Below are positions 1 through 7,169 of a stretch of 64,000 nt of DNA, in pieces; the stretch's first letter is position 1, and each line of letters starts with the position of its first letter. The translations under genes and the position numbers were made by a program. This DNA comes from Leptospira mtsangambouensis. GTDB lineage: Bacteria > Spirochaetota > Leptospiria > Leptospirales > Leptospiraceae. The stretch is taken from assembly GCF_004770475.1 (NCBI RefSeq), contig NZ_RQHK01000002.1, positions 846,001-910,000 of the forward strand, given 5' to 3'. The notes under the pieces are model-generated. The model made no database searches. It saw nothing but the letters and a program-made list of their open reading frames with translations, and was not told where the DNA came from.

Positions 1-38
1 AACAAGGCAAAAACTATACTTTAGAAATTGTCGACTAA
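1..38 (+). CDS. khpA: KH-domain RNA-binding protein, C-terminal end (partial)
   Basis: The reading frame that begins at base 3 encodes [11 protein letters not shown] and stops at 36-38. This resembles the short C-terminal strand of KhpA/YlqC proteins, which end in a motif like VQFEIFD, and khpA normally lies between rpsP and rimM. The end overlaps the rimM start by 11 bp. The call rests on eleven residues plus gene order; the rest of the gene lies before the window. Confidence 0.5.
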   Translation, partial: QGKNYTLEIVD

Positions 39-564
39 ACCAAGTTTAGTGAAAGTGGGGGTCATCGGATCCTCACATGGAATCAAAGGGTTCATCAAAG
101 TTTTCACAGAAGGTGACACCCTACTATCCGCCAAACCACCGTTTACCTGCACAGTCGAAGACGCCCGCGGAAATCAGTCTACCATTCAAATCGATGAAAT
201 CAAACCCAACGGAAATCATTTCCTAGTCAAACTAAAGGGTTTTGAAACTCCAGAAACTGTCATCAAATACCGCGGATTCTCTTTGTTATGGAAAAGAGAA
301 GATTTGCCCAAACCAACTGACGGCGAAATTTACACAGAAGATTTGGTGGGTCTTGTGGCGATTTCCAAAGAAACAAGTCAATCTCTGCATTATGTTGTGA
401 CCCAGGTTATCGACAATCCTGCTCATCCCATTTTGGAACTAAAACCAAAATCAGGGGAAGGCGAAACTGTGCTTATCCCTTTTCTCCATCAATTTGTAGG
501 AGATTGGAACTTAGAATCCAAAACCTTAGAAATCATAAGCTGGGAGCAGTGGATTGAAGTTTAA
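28..564 (+). CDS. rimM: ribosome maturation factor RimM
   Basis: RimM assists late maturation of the 30S ribosomal subunit, binding S19 near the 16S rRNA head. The 178-residue product has the family's N-terminal signature, [18 protein letters not shown], near residues 8-25, followed by the RimM beta-barrel, and a PRC-barrel-like C-terminal half around the EIYTEDLVG segment. Length is typical. The start is TTG at 28; no ATG sits at a sensible distance before the conserved N-terminus. The gene overlaps the KH protein upstream and the trmD start (554) downstream, so translation is probably coupled. Assignment is strong from both sequence and the rimM-trmD-rplS order. Confidence 0.93.
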   Translation: MSTKPSLVKVGVIGSSHGIKGFIKVFTEGDTLLSAKPPFTCTVEDARGNQSTIQIDEIKPNGNHFLVKLKGFETPETVIKYRGFSLLWKREDLPKPTDGEIYTEDLVGLVAISKETSQSLHYVVTQVIDNPAHPILELKPKSGEGETVLIPFLHQFVGDWNLESKTLEIISWEQWIEV

Positions 565-1207
565 TTTCATCACTCTTTTCCCAGAAAAAATCACCTCGTA
601 TTTTGATACCGGAATCCCGGGCAAAGCTGTGAAACAAGGGGTTGTGGAAATCAATACCGTCCACCTTCGTGACTTTGCTGACAACAAACACCAAAAGGTA
701 GATGATACCATCTACGGTGGTGGCCCCGGAATGCTTTTGCAAGTGGGTCCGATTTACCGGGCTTTAGCGTCCCTTGGCGAAAATAAAGGGAAGGTCATCC
801 TCCTCAGTCCCTCAGGGGAACTTTTCAACCAAACTCTGGCAAGGGAGATTTACGAGTCCTCAGAGACCATTACCTTGATTTCTGGGTACTATGAAGGGGT
901 GGATCATCGTGTCGCAGAGCATTTAATTGACAGGGAAGTGGCCATTGGAAACTATGTTATTTCATCGGGGGATTTAGCTGCTCTCGTTGTTGCCGATTGC
1001 CTATCTCGGTTTGTTCCGGGGTTTTTAGGAAAAGAAGAAAGCCTTCTCGAAGAATCGCACAACGAAACGGAAGAATTAGAATACCCTCAGTATACAAAAC
1101 CCTATGATTTTATGGGTTGGACTGTTCCAGATGTTCTCCTCGGTGGGCATCATGAAGAGATCCGTAAATGGCGGCAGAAAAACCGCAAAACAAGAAATCA
1201 TTCTTAG
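554..1207 (+). CDS. trmD: tRNA (guanine-N1-)-methyltransferase TrmD
   Basis: TrmD uses S-adenosylmethionine to methylate G37 of tRNAs, which prevents +1 frameshifting. The protein opens with the diagnostic [11 protein letters not shown] and contains [11 protein letters not shown] near residue 50 and the knotted SAM-binding region with [11 protein letters not shown] (about residues 112-122) and [14 protein letters not shown] (about 130-143). At 217 residues it is slightly shorter than many TrmDs. The start is TTG at 554, giving an 11-bp overlap with rimM, and rplS follows after 8 bp. It belongs to the ribosome-maturation operon. Confidence 0.95.
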   Translation: MKFNFITLFPEKITSYFDTGIPGKAVKQGVVEINTVHLRDFADNKHQKVDDTIYGGGPGMLLQVGPIYRALASLGENKGKVILLSPSGELFNQTLAREIYESSETITLISGYYEGVDHRVAEHLIDREVAIGNYVISSGDLAALVVADCLSRFVPGFLGKEESLLEESHNETEELEYPQYTKPYDFMGWTVPDVLLGGHHEEIRKWRQKNRKTRNHS

Positions 1208-1215
1208 AGGAAGCC

Positions 1216-1653
1216 ATGAATCAGATTCTAGAAACAGCACTCGCAGGCGAAGCAAAGAACGAACTTAATTTCGAAATTGGTGATACTGTAAAAGTTCACT
1301 ACAAAATCGTTGAATCTGGAAAAGAACGTGTTCAGGTTTACGAAGGCATTGTGATCTCCATTGCGAACAAATCACAAAGCAAAACTTTCACAGTAAGACG
1401 AGTGTCTTATGATATCGGAGTGGAAAGAATTTTCCCACTTCATAGCCCACGCATTGCAAAGATTGAACTCGTTCGTAAAGGATCTGTTCGTCGTGCAAAA
1501 CTTTTCTATCTCCGTGATAAAAAAGGAAAAGCGGGACGTATCAAAGAAAGAAAAGGCGGACAAGCAATTGTTGCCAAAGATAAAAAGAGACAGGATGAGG
1601 CTTCTAAAGCCGCTCTTGCACAAGCAAAAGCTGCTGAAGCACCTAGCGCATAA
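1216..1653 (+). CDS. rplS: 50S ribosomal protein L19
   Basis: L19 is a 23S rRNA-binding protein at the 30S-50S interface. The core matches the family: [24 protein letters not shown] near residues 21-44, then [21 protein letters not shown] and [24 protein letters not shown] lysine/alanine-rich tail of about 25 residues extends the C-terminus. ATG at 1216 is preferred over the longer frame from 1168 because AGAGGAAG lies just upstream and the family starts near MNQILE. The gene lies 8 bp after trmD; a GC-rich hairpin follows at 1664-1684. Confidence 0.95.
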   Translation: MNQILETALAGEAKNELNFEIGDTVKVHYKIVESGKERVQVYEGIVISIANKSQSKTFTVRRVSYDIGVERIFPLHSPRIAKIELVRKGSVRRAKLFYLRDKKGKAGRIKERKGGQAIVAKDKKRQDEASKAALAQAKAAEAPSA

Positions 1654-1663
1654 TCTCTCTTGA

Positions 1664-1684
1664 AACGGTCGTCACTCGGCCGTT
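1664..1684 (+). terminator. terminator- or attenuator-like hairpin after rplS
   Basis: AACGGTCG (1664-1671) and CGGCCGTT (1677-1684) form an 8-bp stem with one G-T wobble around a 5-nt loop. The sequence CTTTCCT follows rather than a clean T-run. It sits between the rplS stop and the rnhB catalytic motif, so it could partly terminate transcription after rplS or hide the rnhB initiation region. Confidence 0.5.
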
Positions 1685-1700
1685 CTTTCCTGAATTTCAA

Positions 1701-2417
1701 ATTCCTCACCTGACCTGTTACTCACTCGATGAAGCAGGTCGTGGTACACTTGCCGGCCCCGTCTCTGTGGGTTGTGTTTCCTTTACCCTCAAAACATTAG
1801 AAAAAATCAAAAGCGGAGAAATCTTAAAAGGTCTTCGCGACTCCAAAAAAATTCCAGAACCCAAACGAATCGAACTCAGAAAGGAAATCATTCAGTATGC
1901 TTCCTATTTCCGAGTGAGTTTTGTTAGCGCCAAGTTCATTGATCGGTTTAATATCAACCAAGCCATTTTTTATGGGATGAATCGGTGTTTGCCGACAAAC
2001 TCACAATCAATTGAATCCAAAACTACTGTGAATGAAAAATTGAATTTGTCCACATCTGCTTACGAAGAAAAGACAACTCGGAAAGAAGACAAATTGTTAA
2101 ACAGTAGGCCCTATCTTTTGGCAGATGGAAATTATAAACTAAAGATCACAAAACCTATAGAAGGTTATTTCTCTCTTCCCAAAGGTGATGATTTGATCCC
2201 TTCCATTTCTGCGGCCTCCATCCTTGCTAAAACCTATAGAGATGAATATATGGAAAAAATGGATTTGAAATATCCAGGTTACGGATTTGCCAAACACAAA
2301 GGTTATGGGACTGAAGAACATAGGGAGGCACTTTTGAAACTCGGAATTTCTCCGATCCACAGGTTGAGTTTTTGTAAATTTCTCCGATCTGAGGGAAGTG
2401 AGCCCTCTCTTTTTTAA
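1701..2417 (+). CDS. rnhB: ribonuclease HII (start codon non-canonical or unresolved)
   Basis: RNase HII cleaves the RNA strand of RNA-DNA hybrids and removes misincorporated ribonucleotides. The first catalytic motif, LDEAGRGTLAGPVSVG, lies at about 1725-1769, and further hallmarks include LRDSKKI, the LADGNYKLK region and SAASILAKTYRDEYM, then GYGFAKHKGYGTEEH near the C-terminus. The first ordinary start in frame is GTG at 1767, which would delete the DEAGRG motif. Back to the in-frame TAG at 1644 there is no ATG, GTG or TTG, only ATA (1650), ATC (1653), ATT (1701) and CTG (1710). The entry is placed at ATT 1701, but CTG 1710 is equally possible. It overlaps the next gene by 20 bp. Function is secure; start is not. 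Confidence 0.85.
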   Translation: MPHLTCYSLDEAGRGTLAGPVSVGCVSFTLKTLEKIKSGEILKGLRDSKKIPEPKRIELRKEIIQYASYFRVSFVSAKFIDRFNINQAIFYGMNRCLPTNSQSIESKTTVNEKLNLSTSAYEEKTTRKEDKLLNSRPYLLADGNYKLKITKPIEGYFSLPKGDDLIPSISAASILAKTYRDEYMEKMDLKYPGYGFAKHKGYGTEEHREALLKLGISPIHRLSFCKFLRSEGSEPSLF

Positions 2418-3054
2418 TCAGAATTCTCTTTCTCCGTTTTTCTCTCTGGGCAAACTGACCCACAAGCAAAAGGTAAAAAATTCCCCATTCGAAACCAAAA
2501 CATCTAAAGAAGGTTCCGTTCCTTCCAAAGGATTGCATTCTAACTCTCTTGGACAAACCAAAAAGATTGCAACGGACCAAAGAACTCTTTTGGTAAACGG
2601 ACTCGAAAGAGAAGTCCAAACAAATTCCTGGAAAGTAGAGAATCGTTTGCGTTGGACCCAGTGGATGGCGATCCAATCGGATTCCAAATCCATGGAGGTT
2701 TCTGACTTAAAACCAATTTGGAATTATCTTTTAGGCGAAACTGGATTTTCGGATCTTCTTTCTTATATTGATCCTGATGCCAAAGAATCATTACATATGG
2801 TAGTAGAACCAAAAAACAAGGGTTTGGTTCTCTATGTATTTTGGGAATCTGAAGCAACAGGTGCGATGGGAATCCAATTCCATTATGATCCAGAGAAAGA
2901 TAAACCGATCCTTGTGCAAATCACAAGAGAAAAGCCATTCCAAAACCAAAACTTACATCACTCTTTGGCAAACCTTGTTCGGGACTTTCCCCAAATCCGT
3001 TCGGTGCAAGTGGAAACTTGGAAGGAAGAAACCTTTAACGGAGATTATAGATGA
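2398..3054 (+). CDS. conserved hypothetical protein (YlqG position, possible FliK-like C-terminal fold)
   Basis: The 218-residue product is not confidently recognised. Its first 60 residues are polar and probably disordered. The C-terminal half (about 110-215) looks like a compact alpha/beta domain with alternating strands (ESLHMVVEPKNKGLVLYVFW) followed by a helix (NLHHSLANLVRDFP) and a strand. That alternation is loosely reminiscent of the FliK hook-length-control C-terminal domain, but this is only inference. It starts at GTG 2398 inside rnhB and overlaps the next gene by 4 bp. In Bacillus subtilis the order is rnhB-ylqG-ylqH, with ylqH encoding an FlhB-like protein, so this gene occupies the YlqG position. 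Confidence 0.7.
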   Translation: MSPLFFNQNSLSPFFSLGKLTHKQKVKNSPFETKTSKEGSVPSKGLHSNSLGQTKKIATDQRTLLVNGLEREVQTNSWKVENRLRWTQWMAIQSDSKSMEVSDLKPIWNYLLGETGFSDLLSYIDPDAKESLHMVVEPKNKGLVLYVFWESEATGAMGIQFHYDPEKDKPILVQITREKPFQNQNLHHSLANLVRDFPQIRSVQVETWKEETFNGDYR

Positions 3055-3311
3055 AACAAAAAATGGCAGCCCTTGCTTATGATCCGAACTTTCATTCCGC
3101 ACCAAAACTTGTGGCAAAGGCAGAAGGAAGGTTGGCTGAAAATTTGATTCGGCTCGCCAAAGAGTCTGGTGTTCTTATCATAAGAGATGAAGTGATGATT
3201 CAAACCTTAGATCATCTCCCTAATGGGAAAGAAATTCCCAGGGAATTGTATGAAGCAGTGGCAGCAGTGTTTCGAATTCTTGTTTTAGAGAGACAAAAGA
3301 AAAACAATTGA
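3051..3311 (+). CDS. FlhB C-terminal-domain-like mini-protein (YlqH/EscU-type)
   Basis: The 86-residue protein matches only the cytoplasmic C-terminal part of the flagellar/type III export switch protein FlhB. It has AALAYDPNFHSAPKLVAKAEG, then LIRLAKESGVLIIRDEVMIQTL, then GKEIPRELYEAVAAVFRIL, aligning with the segment after the NPTH autocleavage site. It lacks the NPTH motif and all membrane helices. Such stand-alone proteins occur beside rnhB in other bacteria (YlqH in Bacillus). The ATG at 3051 overlaps the preceding stop in an ATGA junction, indicating coupling. A role in modulating export specificity is an inference from homology; the cellular role of the family is not established as far as I know. 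Confidence 0.85.
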   Translation: MKQKMAALAYDPNFHSAPKLVAKAEGRLAENLIRLAKESGVLIIRDEVMIQTLDHLPNGKEIPRELYEAVAAVFRILVLERQKKNN

Positions 3312-3345
3312 TGTTTCTAAGCTTCTTACTAGGATTTACGCAATT

Positions 3346-4533
3346 ATGCGGAAAATTTCCATTCGAGACTTGGAACCTGGCTCGAAGTTTACTAAGTCAA
3401 TTTATTTAGATAAGGACACTGTTTTTGTCGGAGCTGACCAACCCATCACCCAACAAGATTTAGACCGCTTGGTTCAATTTGGAATCAGCTTTGTCTTAAC
3501 GGATGGAGAAAAGGTATTGGCCGAAGCAGGTGAAAAAGCAACCGCTGGTGGAGGTCCTGGATATTTTGATACCAACCTTCCTTTTTACCAAGATGATGAA
3601 AATTCCACACGTTTTAAATATTTATTAGAAAAAACTAATACCACAAAGGTTGAGTTCAATGCTGTTTTTAAAGACTGTTTTGATTTAGTGCAAAAAACTT
3701 ATAAATCAGCATCCGAAGGTCGTTATACGGAAATTCGCGAATTTCGTGAAATAGCAGAGCGGATTGCAGACCATACAAAAGCCAATGCACAAATTCCCAT
3801 TTTACTTTTGTCCCATTCTCATTCAGGATATTACTTATACACTCATATCTGTTATGCGACATTCTTCTCGGTGATGCTTGGAAATTTTTTAGAATTTTCT
3901 AGACCCAAACTCATCGATTTGGCTTTGGCCTCTCTTTTTGCAGACATTGGAATGGTCACAGTCCCAGAAGAAGTGTCTGAAAAAAAAGGAAATCTTTCAG
4001 AGCTAGATTTAAAAACCATCAAACGCCATCCTGTCACAGGTTACCAAATCCTTACCCAAAGATTAAAATTAAAAAACTCTCTTGCGATTGTGGCCCTCCA
4101 ACACCATGAAGCTGTGGACGGCTCTGGTTATCCGCAGAGGATTCTTGCCAACCAAATCGAAGAACTCACAAAAGTGTTTATGATCGCTGACCAATTTGCT
4201 GCCATGATCCACCCTAGGCCGTACAGACAAGCCATCCTTCCTTACGAAGCGATGAAGATTATGATCAGTGAAAACGTGAACCGTTTTGATTTAAAAATGG
4301 TAAGATTGTTTTTAAATAAACTTTCTATGTTTCCTGTGGGGTCCGGTGTCGTTCTTTCTGACCTAAGGATGGGTATGGTCATTGAATCTAACAAAGACAA
4401 ACCTCTTCGCCCCGTCATCCGAGTCACAAAAGATGCAGAAGGCAAACGCCTCAAACATTTGGAATTTGTGGATCTTATGAAAGACTTAAATCTCTACATC
4501 CAACAAGCCATTCCCTTTTCACAGATTTACTAA
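3346..4533 (+). CDS. HD-GYP domain protein with degenerate HD motif
   Basis: The 395-residue soluble protein begins with a DUF3391-like segment (KISIRDLEPGSKFTKSIYL) and carries an HD-GYP domain from about residue 160 to 330. HD-GYP domains normally hydrolyse cyclic di-GMP. Seen here are THICYATFFSVMLG, SLFADIGMVTVPEEV, LKTIKRHPVTGYQIL and LQHHEAVDGSGYPQ. The GYP motif is intact, but the canonical LHDIGK has become FADIGM, losing the metal-binding histidine of the HD pair and the lysine. The protein may therefore be a c-di-GMP sensor or have altered activity. About 65 residues follow the domain. It begins 34 bp after the FlhB-like gene, so it may share its transcript. Confidence 0.88.
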   Translation: MRKISIRDLEPGSKFTKSIYLDKDTVFVGADQPITQQDLDRLVQFGISFVLTDGEKVLAEAGEKATAGGGPGYFDTNLPFYQDDENSTRFKYLLEKTNTTKVEFNAVFKDCFDLVQKTYKSASEGRYTEIREFREIAERIADHTKANAQIPILLLSHSHSGYYLYTHICYATFFSVMLGNFLEFSRPKLIDLALASLFADIGMVTVPEEVSEKKGNLSELDLKTIKRHPVTGYQILTQRLKLKNSLAIVALQHHEAVDGSGYPQRILANQIEELTKVFMIADQFAAMIHPRPYRQAILPYEAMKIMISENVNRFDLKMVRLFLNKLSMFPVGSGVVLSDLRMGMVIESNKDKPLRPVIRVTKDAEGKRLKHLEFVDLMKDLNLYIQQAIPFSQIY

Positions 4534-4551
4534 TCCTTCTTTGGCAATGGG

Positions 4552-4911
4552 ATGGCCCGACAAATGCCGAAAAAAACGGATCTAGGTAGGTCGGGTGAGG
4601 ATTTGGCCGTTGAATTTTTGGATTCTTTAGGTCATACCATCCTCTTTCGTAATTTCAGAAAATCTTTTGGGGAACTAGACATAATTAGCCTTGAGAACGA
4701 TTTCCTCCATTGTTCTGATGTGAAAACTTGGGACGTACGCACTGGATTTCATCCTTTGGAATGTTTTCATGAGACAAAACGCAAGCGAATGCGGAAGGTA
4801 TATTACTATTTATTGAAAGAGATTCCGGCTTTTGTTCACCTAACACCTTCGCTTAATTTGATCCATATCACTGAAAAAAAGGAAGTGCGTTTTTATTCGT
4901 CAATCTTCTAA
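4552..4911 (+). CDS. YraN/UPF0102 family protein
   Basis: UPF0102 proteins have a small PD-(D/E)XK nuclease-like fold and often lie near rnhB and the ComM-type ATPase, as here. The 119-residue product shows LGRSGEDLAVEFLDSLG (about 11-27), NFRKSFGELDIISLEND (about 34-50) and CSDVKTW (about 54-60), then the helix ETKRKRMRKVYYYLL. The usual EVKxR active-site motif reads DVKTW, a conservative but notable change. The start at ATG 4552 is chosen because it is first in frame; ATG 4564 is an alternative. Family membership is good; biochemical role is unknown. Confidence 0.85.
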   Translation: MARQMPKKTDLGRSGEDLAVEFLDSLGHTILFRNFRKSFGELDIISLENDFLHCSDVKTWDVRTGFHPLECFHETKRKRMRKVYYYLLKEIPAFVHLTPSLNLIHITEKKEVRFYSSIF

Positions 4912-4973
4912 AATACTTCATCAAGGGATTTTTGTACCGGGCCGATTGTTCATGTATCCCATAAGGGAAAACG

Positions 4974-4989
4974 CTCTCAAGGATGAGAG
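4974..4989 (+). terminator. small hairpin before the 66-aa gene
   Basis: CTCTCA (4974-4979) and TGAGAG (4984-4989) form a perfect 6-bp stem with a 4-nt loop, followed by TTTGATTGTT. It lies between the yraN-like stop and the next ribosome binding site. It could be a weak terminator or a leader hairpin. Confidence 0.3.
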
Positions 4990-5015
4990 TTTGATTGTTA
5001 CAAGGAAGTAACCAC

Positions 5016-5216
5016 ATGAGTCAATTTAGTATTTTTGGGAATTTAGCCGAAACCGAAGAATTTGGTCCAGATCCGGTATTACTCCGGAAAAGAGGGATGG
5101 CATCTACCATCCAGAAAAAATTCGAAAATTACAAAAAGAAGATCGATGATCCAGCTTACATGGATTATGCGATAAATAAAATTGCGATGGAAATTTCGCA
5201 TTTTATTTCAAAGTAA
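5016..5216 (+). CDS. small conserved-looking hypothetical protein
   Basis: This 66-residue protein begins MSQFSIFGNLAET at ATG 5016, which has an AGGAAG ribosome binding site 7 bp upstream, better than the longer frame from 4995. It has no signal peptide or membrane segment. The C-terminal half is predicted helical and basic/amphipathic (STIQKKFENYKKKIDDP, then MDYAINKIAMEISHF). I do not recognise a family. Its TAA stop ends at 5216, and the convergent comM-like gene's stop begins at 5217, so the two genes abut without a spacer. Confidence 0.7.
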   Translation: MSQFSIFGNLAETEEFGPDPVLLRKRGMASTIQKKFENYKKKIDDPAYMDYAINKIAMEISHFISK

Positions 5217-6662
5217 TTATCCCAAACTATAAATCCATTGGTATCCGATACAATAGTCTACGGCCTCCCAAATATGTACTTCCTTGGTTCGGGGGGAGAG
5301 ATTCCAATCTGCAATGGTTCTTGCCAAAGAAATGATTTGTTTTTTCTTTCGTAAGGACAGTTGTTTGGTTTGATTTTCTGTATCCAGAGTTTTTTGGATT
5401 TTTTTATCTTCATCTTCTGGAATGAGATTTGTATTTCGAAATGCAAATCGTTCCATTAGAATTTGTCTCATTTTGAATTCTTCTAATTTGATACACCGAT
5501 CATTTGATGTTTCGAATAACGTTTGAAAGACGGTGATTCGATCCAAAAAAGCCCCACTGATTTTTTGTAAATAGAGACGAATTCTTTGTAAGGAACAATG
5601 GCAAGTTTGGTTACTATGATAATTTCCACAGGGGCAGGGGTTTGCCGATAACATTAAGGTAAAATCAGTTTTTAACTTTGTTTTTTCATTCATCCTTACA
5701 ATTTCCAAATACGAATCTTCCATAGGCATTCTGAGGCTTTCTAGAATCCTATCTTTGAATTCCAAGGCTTCATCTAAGTATAAAATTCCTCCGAAGGCTT
5801 TTGAGATTTCTCCTGGTTGGAAGGGAAGTCCTCCTCCCACAAGGCCCACTTCTGTTGCAGAATGGTGAGGGGAACGAAAAGGGCGTTTGTTTGAGGGAAT
5901 TTCGAACTCTCCTTCCAAAGTCCAAATCCCTTGGTTTTTTTGGTCTCTTGTTTCCTTAGTTGGCAATAAAGATTCTAACATTCTATGGAGCATCGTTTTG
6001 CCCGAACCAGGGCTACCCAAAAGCAGGCTATGGTGTTTTCCAAGAACAGAATACAAAAGCCCTTGGAACACTTTCATTTGGTAAGGATCTAAATGTACTT
6101 CGTTCCAAGTAAGAGGCTCTGAGGGTGAGGAAGGAATCTCTCGAGTGTCGGGTAAAGCGAGTTTTAGTTCACGAAGTCCATCCAGGTTCTCGAGGAAGTA
6201 ATACTTGCCTTCGGGTAGGGTCTCTTTTTCTAAAGAACGAGGGAGGCAGAGGGAAGCCCCCGTTTGCTTCTGGTTTTGCCAAAGATAGGGCAATAGTTCC
6301 TTTCCTCCGAGAATCGATCCATCAAGTCCCAACCCTCCCAAAAAAAGGACCTGGGTTTCTGGAATTTGGATTTGGTCTGTTGCCAGGAGGATTCCCACTG
6401 CAATGGCTAGGTCCAGGCAAACCATCCTTTTCGGGATATGAGCCGGTTTTAAATTGATGATGATGGTTTCGAGTGGGAACTGGTATCCTGAAGCCTCCAG
6501 AGCCAAACGGATGCGATCTTTGGATTCTTTGGTGGATAGAGTCGCAGAACCCAAAATTTGGAAATAAGGAAGTCCTCTTCGGATCCCAACCTCGACTTGG
6601 ATTTCTTTTGTCCCATTCCATTCGTATAACAGGCTACCAACTTCAGCGCGTTTGGGGATCAC
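5217..6662 (-). CDS. comM: ComM/YifB-family AAA+ ATPase (Mg-chelatase-like)
   Basis: ComM-type proteins are hexameric helicase-like AAA+ ATPases that promote branch migration during natural transformation or recombination. The 481-residue product has the N-terminal ChlI-like fold (IQVEVGIRRGLPYFQILG, IIINLKPAHIPKR), a Walker A GSPGSGKT near residue 217, the family motif PFRSPHHSATEVGLVGGG, Walker B ILYLDEALEF, and the zinc-type cluster NPCPCGNYHSNQTCHCS. The C-terminal Mg_chelatase_C region follows. It is about 20-25 residues shorter than the usual ComM. The start is GTG at 6662 with no good Shine-Dalgarno. It is transcribed opposite to its neighbours and ends flush against the small gene at 5216. 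Confidence 0.92.
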   Translation of the reverse strand: MIPKRAEVGSLLYEWNGTKEIQVEVGIRRGLPYFQILGSATLSTKESKDRIRLALEASGYQFPLETIIINLKPAHIPKRMVCLDLAIAVGILLATDQIQIPETQVLFLGGLGLDGSILGGKELLPYLWQNQKQTGASLCLPRSLEKETLPEGKYYFLENLDGLRELKLALPDTREIPSSPSEPLTWNEVHLDPYQMKVFQGLLYSVLGKHHSLLLGSPGSGKTMLHRMLESLLPTKETRDQKNQGIWTLEGEFEIPSNKRPFRSPHHSATEVGLVGGGLPFQPGEISKAFGGILYLDEALEFKDRILESLRMPMEDSYLEIVRMNEKTKLKTDFTLMLSANPCPCGNYHSNQTCHCSLQRIRLYLQKISGAFLDRITVFQTLFETSNDRCIKLEEFKMRQILMERFAFRNTNLIPEDEDKKIQKTLDTENQTKQLSLRKKKQIISLARTIADWNLSPRTKEVHIWEAVDYCIGYQWIYSLG

Positions 6663-6758
6663 AACGAGAAGGGGTAATCTTCTATCTCTTTTGGGCCAAA
6701 AAATAAAAAAGACTTTTCATAAATAAGGCATCATGGTGACTTTTCCTGAGAGTTTGCT

Positions 6759-7151
6759 TTGAATTGTAGTGTCATTCGTGTAATTCCCTTCGTTCTTCTC
6801 CTTGTGTTCAGTCATTGTTCCCAAAGGTTGATTAAAAAAGAAAGATTAAGGGAAATCAATGAATACTATGATGGAAAGACATATGCCTTACAAGAGGAGA
6901 TCAAATTTTCCCAAACTGAAGTTTGGAAAAAAGGAACTCTTGTTAAGATTTATATCGAATCCACACCTTCTCTATTGAAATTGAAGGTGTATCCCATTGC
7001 GGAGTCTAGAGAGTCTTCTGTGGGAAAATTGGCAGCCTATATCATCAATGATGATATAAAAAAGAAGCAGTATGACTTGGAAGATGTGGAAGAGTGGGTT
7101 TCTAAAAAATTCACTCTTGTAGAACCCAGTGTCAAAAAAACAAAGAAATAA
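6759..7151 (+). CDS. small exported protein, probable lipoprotein
   Basis: The 130-residue product starts at TTG 6759 with a hydrophobic signal segment (VIRVIPFVLLLVFSHCS). The cysteine at residue 20 could be a lipidation site, although histidine at -1 is unusual for a lipobox. The mature part is charged, rich in Lys/Glu, with no recognised domain. Nineteen bases later comes the M23 peptidase-like gene, so it probably heads the long secretion operon. Its role is unknown; an envelope location is inferred. Confidence 0.7.
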   Translation: MNCSVIRVIPFVLLLVFSHCSQRLIKKERLREINEYYDGKTYALQEEIKFSQTEVWKKGTLVKIYIESTPSLLKLKVYPIAESRESSVGKLAAYIINDDIKKKQYDLEDVEEWVSKKFTLVEPSVKKTKK

Positions 7152-7169
7152 AGGTTTGGGAAGTCTCCA

